A DNA stretch of 64,000 nt from Tetracladium setigerum (taxonomy: Eukaryota; Ascomycota; Leotiomycetes; Helotiales): the NCBI GenBank assembly GCA_031472005.1, contig PZJY01000005.1, forward strand, positions 1,674,001-1,738,000, in the 5' to 3' direction. Positions 57,701 through 64,000 of this stretch are shown here, piece by piece; positions within the stretch are counted from its first letter, which is position 1; every line of letters begins with the position of its first letter. Made by a program: the position numbers and the translations under genes. Below the pieces are notes generated by a model. The model saw nothing but the letters and a program-made list of their open reading frames with translations. It ran no database searches and was not told the origin of the DNA.

Positions 57701-58713
57701 CATCCTTCTTCCAAGCCGACTCTGATTACTACTGGCGTCCTCTCAGCGACCCAAATCTGTTTGTCGACAGGGTCGAGGTACAATGTAAGAAGTTGGTTGA
57801 AAGCACCTCTCGCGGACCCGCATCTACCCTATTCTATTTCTTGGTTTCCTCCTTCAACCAGGCGATCGAGCAGAAGAGAATCCCCGGTCACAAGGCCAAT
57901 CTATGGACCGCACTCATGAATCTCCCCACATTTCTCGAATTTGTAGTAGATGAGCTGTCGTCGATAATCCTGTTTCAGAGTTGTGAAAAGGCATGGCCTC
58001 TGTTCACCATATATTATCCTCAACTCGCGGCTGTTTTGGCTGCACAGATTCAGCACGTAGATGATCCCGACGCATCTGATCAAGATCCCCAGTCTGCTGC
58101 TTGGGCATTTCGAACAGCAATCGATATTCTCGATATGGTTGTAAACTTCCTGGACCATTATCAAGTCTATTTCATGGACACGACCAGTCTCGGTCTTGAA
58201 ACTAAGTGGTCCAAGATCCTTGCGATCTTGCTCTCATTCTGGTCGACTTTGCACACCGTCTTGATAGACTTCTCTCGGCGAAACAGAGAAGTTGATCGAG
58301 TGCATCTCACCGACCTCAACAAATTCTTTGGCCATATCGTGCGCAACTGCGAGCTATACATGCAGGGGGAGGCCATAAAGACCCAGGTCCATTTCCCAAC
58401 AATACCAATAGAGGCGGCGAGGTTCAAGAGGCATTTCAAAGGTGCATTGGACACTCACTTCCACGATAGCTGGGATTGGGTAAGTTATCGTGGAGGACAC
58501 AATATAAAATGGAAGAATGGAAAGAATGTTGCAATCCGTTCTCCAACACTAGCGGAAGTAGTGGCACGCAAGTCCAAGGCCAACCCGGCGATGAGCGTCG
58601 ATGCAATGCACATGGTCCTCTATAGTCTGGTGGATATGGGGGGTCTTCCAAAAGACATCTCGAGTCCTATCAGGACGGGGAAAAGCCATGATGAGCAGGA
58701 CGAGGATTTCTAA
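51787..58713 (+). CDS. MUS7: Mms22/Mus7-type replication-repair protein (two frame breaks)
   Basis: Exons 51787-56519, 56566-56738, 56789-56938, 56991-57131, 57184-57418 and 57470-58713. The N-terminal ~600 residues are acidic, Ser/Pro-rich and disordered (WKERGEVPDSDDDEDLESL, GRRIRGVLPASHLRLD). The rest is a long helical protein with the family hallmark AARTARARHSRGRQTPTKKF, followed by IRLANREDTADAQ. Mms22 (Mus7 in fission yeast) works with Rtt107 and the Rtt101 cullin ligase at damaged replication forks. Exon 1 is readable only if one base is added at two places, near GGG 53440-53442 and in the GGGGGG run 53696-53701. With both, the exons total 6678 nt, 2225 residues. The second repair reveals QPRITEHL, a PIP-box-like motif. 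Introns are 46-52 nt; the last (57419-57469, 51 nt) is in frame either way but has perfect borders. Confidence 0.88.
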
Positions 58714-59390
58714 TCACGAAGAGATGCGGAACGATGCTGAAAGGGGCTGTGAACATTGGGTGGTGATAAATTGATGTGAGAAGCGAGGAATGGAACTAAA
58801 AAGCGACGAAAGTGCATATCAAATGAGAAATATGAGGAGACGGCCGATGATGTAAAATAATGATGTTACAAAATACAACTCCATAGACAGCCACTGTTTT
58901 TGTTCACGGATGTAAAAATTATAAAAATAGTAGTTTTTCTTGTTCATATGAAGTAATGATTGCAGATTTCTAAAATCAAAATACCTTTGTTTAGTGCAGC
59001 TCCTCGCTCATCACGTTGCTAATCCAATGGCCTCTTCTCGATTTTCATTTCTTGGGTATTATAGTAAGACCAAGCTGTTCTCTAGTGGTGATAAATATCA
59101 TGAAGCACGCTCTCTTCTCACGTGGCAGAAAGTTCCCGACTCGTATGGAGTAGGGAATCTCTGGGTGTGCTTGAGAAACTAGTTAAAGGTTGATAGAGCA
59201 GGTACTTGCTTTTCAATTCACGCTGGCAGTGCAGTGGACAGTTCTGAAATACTCTCATTGAACACGCCCACCAAACGAGGACTGGTTTGAAGTTCTACAT
59301 TGAAGTAATCTTACAATCTAAATATTACAGTCTAAAACCTACAAATGAACCATGGCACCTAAAATACAGCTATTTTATCCCTTTCTTTTG
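58714..59390. other. intergenic between convergent genes
   Basis: 3' flanks of the Mms22 and AAA ATPase genes. AT-rich, nothing recognised. Confidence 0.5.
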
Positions 59391-62300
59391 CTAAGCAATT
59401 AACGTTCGCACCCTTGCAGCTTCCGAATCCTTCTCCACAACCGTCGTACCTCCAAATCCTAGACTAGCGGTCTTCTTCCTCCTGCCCTTCCTATCACCAT
59501 ACCTCTCGTCAAACTTCCTGATTTGCCCCAATGTGCCCATATCTTCGGAGACACTGGCGCTGATCTCCTCTAAGGCTTTCACAAAATGATCTTTCCTTAA
59601 TGTTCGCTTCGCAGGGTATACGTAGGGTTCCTCACCCGTGTGCTTAGCTGCCACGGCGTTCTCATCGCGGATACAAGCAAGTGCTGCTGCTACAGCAACG
59701 TTTTTGAGGTCGGAGCCAGAGTAGAAGGGCGTGTCTTTTGCGAGTTGGTGTATGGAGACTGATGGATCGAGAACTTCGTCTTTGAGATGAATGGAAAGAA
59801 TGGCTTCTCGATCTTTTTCTAGCGGTAGATCAACCAGAAGTTTTCTCGGCAGACGACGCAGAACGGCATCATCGAGATCGAATGGGCGGTTGGTGGCTAT
59901 CATGATAAATGTTGACATGTCCTTCATTCCGTCCCATTCACGGAGGAACTGATTGATGAGTTCTCGATGAGAAGAGCGCTGTTTGCCTCCTCCTCGGGTG
60001 GCGAAGATGGCGTCTGCTTCATCGATGAATACGATGCATGGCGAGAGTTTCTTTGCCAGGCTGAAGACAGCTTTAACATTCTTCTCGCCTTCTCCAACAT
60101 ACTTGTCATTAACATCGGCACCAGATATTTCAAGTACAGTCGCTCCACTTTCTTTTGCAACAGCTTTGGCGAGAAGAGTTTTTCCTGTTCCTGGCGGACC
60201 ATAGAGGAGAAGGCCTGGGATCTTGTCGGTAGCCAGCACTCCATAGGAGAAGGCTTCAGGTCGTGACAGAGACAATCCAGTCAAAGTCTTTAGAGCCTCG
60301 ATAGTTTCTGGAGGCGCTCGAATATCATTGAAGGTGGTTTTGATATCGCTTGGGAGGACAATTCCCTTGATGAGCTTTTTCTCGTGAGCGGTACAAGTCC
60401 TGGTCAGTTCTCTAATCTTTGCGGCATTTTTGAACTTCGCTGAACCTTTCTCTCCGTGCATGGACTCGGCTCGCCTCTCGCCTGCTTCTCCTAGCTTTTT
60501 GATGATGATCTTTCCGAAGTCAACTTTAGCTTCATCACTATTGGTTATAATCTTCATCGCGTCATTGAATTCCCGACCGCCAATTTTGGTCAAAGCATAT
60601 GATTGACCAAGCATTACTGTGACGAGTCTTCGAACTCGGGCATGTGTCCACACCGCTTCCCTCAGCCAGGTAAGATACTCTTCTCTCGGCGCTTCCCTTA
60701 TCACATCCCCATCCTGATCAAAATTGGTATCATCATTTTGCGGTACCTCAGGCGCTAGCCCCGGCACGTAATTCGGCTGTTTCGGATAATCTGCGATTTG
60801 CTTCATACGTTTGCGATGCTCTCCGTCATGCAAATCTTTGGCGATTAAAGCTTCCAAATCGCTCTTCTGAACGCCGTCTCTCATTCTTATCACCATCTCT
60901 TCGATCTGGCGAACGTTGATACTCTGGATACGATCCTTTTCACGCCTAGCAAACCATGCCATTTCCATCGCATCCTGCTGTGTAGGAACGTATATTGTTC
61001 TTGTTTCCCCTTCCGCGTCTGACTGGAGCTGCTGGATCTCAGGTCGCGCCAAGGCATCAACTATCTCATTGTTTGCTGTGGTTCCGACACAGATGATATT
61101 CCTTCCTTCCTGCCATTTTCTATCCACAATGGCACGAATCTTCGCAAGGATCTCAGCACCAGACCTGGTTGCGCTAATTTCCTTATAGTCTTGTATCTGG
61201 ACGATGAGATTTCTCGGTTTCGCGTTGTTGGCATCATCAGTCGGACTTTGCGAAGCTCGTTTCTCATCGGCACCCATAATCAACTTCTCGAGGGCGGCAT
61301 TAATCTTCAAATTTTCCCAGTGATCTATTGGAGATGGGGGGAAAGCTGCTTTGAGGATAGAGACCTTGAGAGATCAAAAATCTGCATGGAAGGTGAGCCT
61401 CCATTTGCCGAGTTTGAAGACTTCCTCGGTCCTGCATGGCTCCTCGTCTTGATGGACTTCAGAATGTTCGTCAAGTCAATTGAGGGAAACGAATTGCCCA
61501 TGGGAGATTGGCCAGCACCAGTTGCATCTTCATCCTCCTCTGCGCTTTCAATGTCTTCCTCAAACGGACCTGGATCCTTTCCGTTGCCATAATCTTCCAT
61601 TTTTCCAGCGGCTCTGGCGGTTTCATAGCCAAGAGTCGATATTTCAGGTGCTTGCCATGCCACATTCTCCCCAATGTATACTGACAAAGTCTCAGCAATG
61701 TCTTGGGCATTGAGTCGTATTAGATCGGCGTTCGTGTCCTGCGCAACAGTTTCGACTACGTTGTCCAGATAATCCATCGCACCATCTTGGGGAGTTTGCA
61801 AGAGTGTGATCGGCCTTGATGTTGGCTGGCCATGCGGCTGGTCGGGTGGTGTCAAACTTAACCCTCCTCGGAGTGTGTAGTGAATTTCGTTGTAGACATC
61901 CTCGTGTATAGTGTAGAATACTCCAGCCATGGACTCGACTAATGCCTCCGCTGCCTCTTCATCTTTCGTAACCGGAGGATAAAGATTCTCCTCCAAGGCC
62001 CCAATGTCCCTCACCTTCCAAGCCGCCGGCTCCCCATCATACAACAGAAATTTGTCCTCGATCGACTCTGAATTCTCTTCGCGAGCTGTTTGTGTTTTCG
62101 TTTGCGTGTTTTTAGTTCCTTCCACACCTTCCGAAGACAAAACAGTCATGGTTCTCTCTAATCCGAGTGTCACTAAACGATCCTCTTCCCGTGCCAACTT
62201 CTCCTTCAGCGCTTGCCTGGCACTCCGCAGAATAAGCCACTTCTCCTTCTTCCCTTCACTACCCCTCTCTCGATAGCAGCCAGATTTCCGAATCGCCTCT

Positions 62301-62661
62301 CCTCCTCCACACAAAGCACGCAACGTGACATATATCCTCTCGGATACACCACTGGCGGTATTCCCTCCTGCGATTGTAGTCCTCTCTCCCTGTTCGCCCT
62401 AAATCTCGCCCTTAAACTCCTGGCCTTCTTGTTGATGAGCTCCTTCTCCACCACATCTTCGACTTGAACGCCATCTTTCGTGTTTTCGTTTCCATTGTCT
62501 TCCGGCGCAGGCACGGACGTCCATCGCGTTGCGGTCGTCTGCAAATTTCGCGATTTGACTTTTGGGAGGGAATAGCGACTTCCAGCTATGATTCGACAGG
62601 CAGAATGGGCAATTGGTCTTCGCACCGTGGAACGAAGAACGTTCAAGGCGGCGGCATGCAT
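59391..62661 (-). CDS. mitochondrial AAA+ ATPase (two frame breaks)
   Basis: One long exon on the minus strand starting at the ATG at 62661. A presequence rich in Arg and Ser (MHAAALNVLRSTVRRPIAHS) indicates mitochondria. After a ~600-residue N-terminal region comes one AAA module: Walker A GPPGTGKT, Walker B IVFIDEADA, sensor-1 IMIATNRP, arginine fingers in LDDAVLRRLPRK, and the sensor-2 region FYSGSDLKNVAVAAALA. It resembles Msp1/ATAD1-type ATPases in the module but is much larger. The reading frame breaks twice: near CCCC 62262-62265 (restored ERGGSEGKKEKWLIL) and between 61336 and 61365 (restored DHWENLKINAALEKL), where a GGGGGG run lies. Adding one base at each gives 3273 nt, 1090 residues. 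Confidence 0.85.
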
Positions 62662-63480
62662 TCAATTGTTTTTGCGCTCGGGAGAAGAGCGACTTTGCTG
62701 TGGTGAGGAGGGTTGAGGTGGAGAGTTGAGGAAATTTGAGTCTCGTCTGAAGGCAACTTTTCGATGCGGAACCGAATGCGCTTTGTTGATTGACCAAGTG
62801 AGTGCTTGGTGCTGCCAAGCCTGGTTCATTTCACCGCCATACTCATTCCGGAATCACAACTCCATCAACACGAGTAGGTACCACGAAAGTCAGACTCAAC
62901 TTTTTTTTTTCGCTGGTTCTGTTTTAGTTTTTGAACGTGAGCAGCCGCCGCTTTATCCTGAGCACGACCTGAGCTACCTGAGTACGGCACGAATTAATAG
63001 TATATGTCTAAGTTCTGCTGTTTGGGGTGTCCAAAACGGCGTGTTAGGATGCTGTTTTACGCACCCTCAACCGCGCCAGACTGCCAATACCCACGTGACC
63101 CTGCATGCTTCATCTTTGGCAAATGCACGACCCCTCCACTATGAGCCCCTTTCATAACTTTCGGTTTCCCACTACCCCACTAAAGGTTCATCGAATAGCC
63201 AAAATAAGCAGTAAGAAATGGCTCCCTCTATCATTAGTTATAGGAAACTGCGGCCTCCCGCGAGTAGTTCGAGCTATACAAATACGTGTTGTCTCCCATC
63301 ACTGTCCTCCTCCACCGCTCTCCGCCAACACCCTCCTCCAATACCCTCCTCCGGCACCTCTCGTTCCCTCACTGTAGTCCCTATATCCCTCTACTCTTCT
63401 ACCACCCTTCTTTACTTTGAAGTGTACTCGCCTCCCCGATCGTTGAATTAATCCAGTCAATCTCAGCACCAGATTTCACC
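62662..63480. other. intergenic
   Basis: Promoter side of the AAA ATPase gene. Short overlapping ORFs only. Confidence 0.5.
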
Positions 63481-64000
63481 AACTAGAATAGATATTTTAT
63501 CATATCATCAATCCACGGCCCCGAGAGCAGACTAGCTAGTATCTCGAATCCGTTAGAGACATCGGTGTTACGATCCCAGTTACATATGTGCCACACAGAA
63601 GGTCCATCAATTTCTGCTGTAAAGTCACAGAATCCTGCAGTCAAGGTCAAAGTACTCTTTTGCTGTTGTTGGAGAGGGAATATTGTCGCCACTCTCTCCG
63701 TAAGTACCAAAGTCTCGCTTGAAATCTATAAAACCACACGTCAGGATGCTTAGAATCAGACGCCAAAGGGTAACTTACAAACTGGTTTCAACTCTTGAGG
63801 TTCGGCACAACTTTGCAGCCAGGCATCTTTCGCCATCAACAAACGGTCCAGTGTCGCCCAGCGACAGCACAAAACCGCAGACTATAAATTGTCAGAAGTT
63901 ATCCATGGATAGCAATGACCCTTCACTAACCTGCAACGCAGCATCACCTCCACTTAGGTCCTTTTCAATTCGCCGGTTTCTTTCTCTGCCATGCCAAGAA
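63481..64000 (-). CDS. possible partial gene running off the right edge
   Basis: The minus strand shows two plausible introns: GTTAGT...TTATAG at about 63934-63882 and GTAAGT...TTTATAG at about 63780-63730. Joined, they read RRIEKDLSGGDAALQ, then LLMAKDAWLQSCAEPQELKP, then YFKRDFGTYGESGDNIPSPT, with a stop near 63638. An alternative frame of the last exon stays open to 63483 (SVWHICNWDRNT...). I cannot decide between the two ends and do not recognise the family. Confidence 0.35.

Noticed and set aside
1..64000. tRNA, rRNA and CRISPR features
   Set aside because: I scanned by eye for B-box-like GGTTCGA motifs with matching stems and for regularly spaced repeats and found none that hold up; a covariance-model search would be decisive.

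Overview
The window is nuclear DNA of a filamentous ascomycete (Pezizomycotina). Most genes are split by 46-130 nt introns with GT(ACGT/AAGT) donors and CAG/TAG acceptors, intergenic stretches are 0.3-3 kb, and the gene set is fungal (HEI10, Zn2Cys6 factor, Mms22/Mus7, alpha-SNAP, GatC-like subunit, cellular rvt reverse transcriptase). A leotiomycete is my guess from the overall flavour; the sequence alone does not prove the class. I rebuilt exon structures by hand. For the spliced models called intact, the summed exon length is an exact multiple of three.

Layout. 0.8-2.3 kb: HEI10-type meiotic RING protein. 2.9-3.5 kb: coiled-coil unknown. 5.5-7.5 kb: F-box/LRR protein, convergent with a DUF4291 protein (7.6-8.7 kb). 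9.4-12.9 kb: a Zn2Cys6 regulator and a 2,2-dialkylglycine decarboxylase-like enzyme, tail to tail, the pair bracketed by diverged ~200 bp direct repeats. 14.0-15.8 kb: secreted protein of unknown function. 16.4-19.5 kb: single-copy cellular reverse transcriptase (rvt). 22.0-23.9 kb: secreted tyrosinase. 23.9-30.9 kb: gene-poor, holding only two tandem paralogous ORFs of 40 and 41 codons that encode single-span membrane micropeptides. 30.9-32.0 kb: probable GPI-anchored protein. 33.5-35.7 kb: mitochondrial GatC-like subunit divergent from alpha-SNAP. 37.0-38.6 kb: FucP-like sugar transporter. 41.0-43.2 kb: DUF726 lipase-like protein. 43.8-45.2 kb: small ORF and an SDR. 45.8-46.3 kb: small secreted six-cysteine protein. 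46.3-51.0 kb: accessory-looking region with tandem repeats, a GC-rich orphan ORF and a GTAC-rich patch. 51.0-51.5 kb: small membrane protein divergent from Mms22/Mus7 (51.8-58.7 kb). 59.4-62.7 kb: mitochondrial AAA ATPase. A possible partial gene runs off the right edge.

Four long genes (rvt, the GPI protein, Mms22, the AAA ATPase) can only be read through if one base is added at one or two places, six places in all. Every break is in the same direction, and most lie at or beside runs of G or C. I read these as probable base losses in the assembly rather than pseudogenes. The most interesting biology is the repeat-flanked regulator/decarboxylase cassette, the micropeptide pair, the rvt gene and the small secreted protein with mirror-symmetric cysteine spacing.
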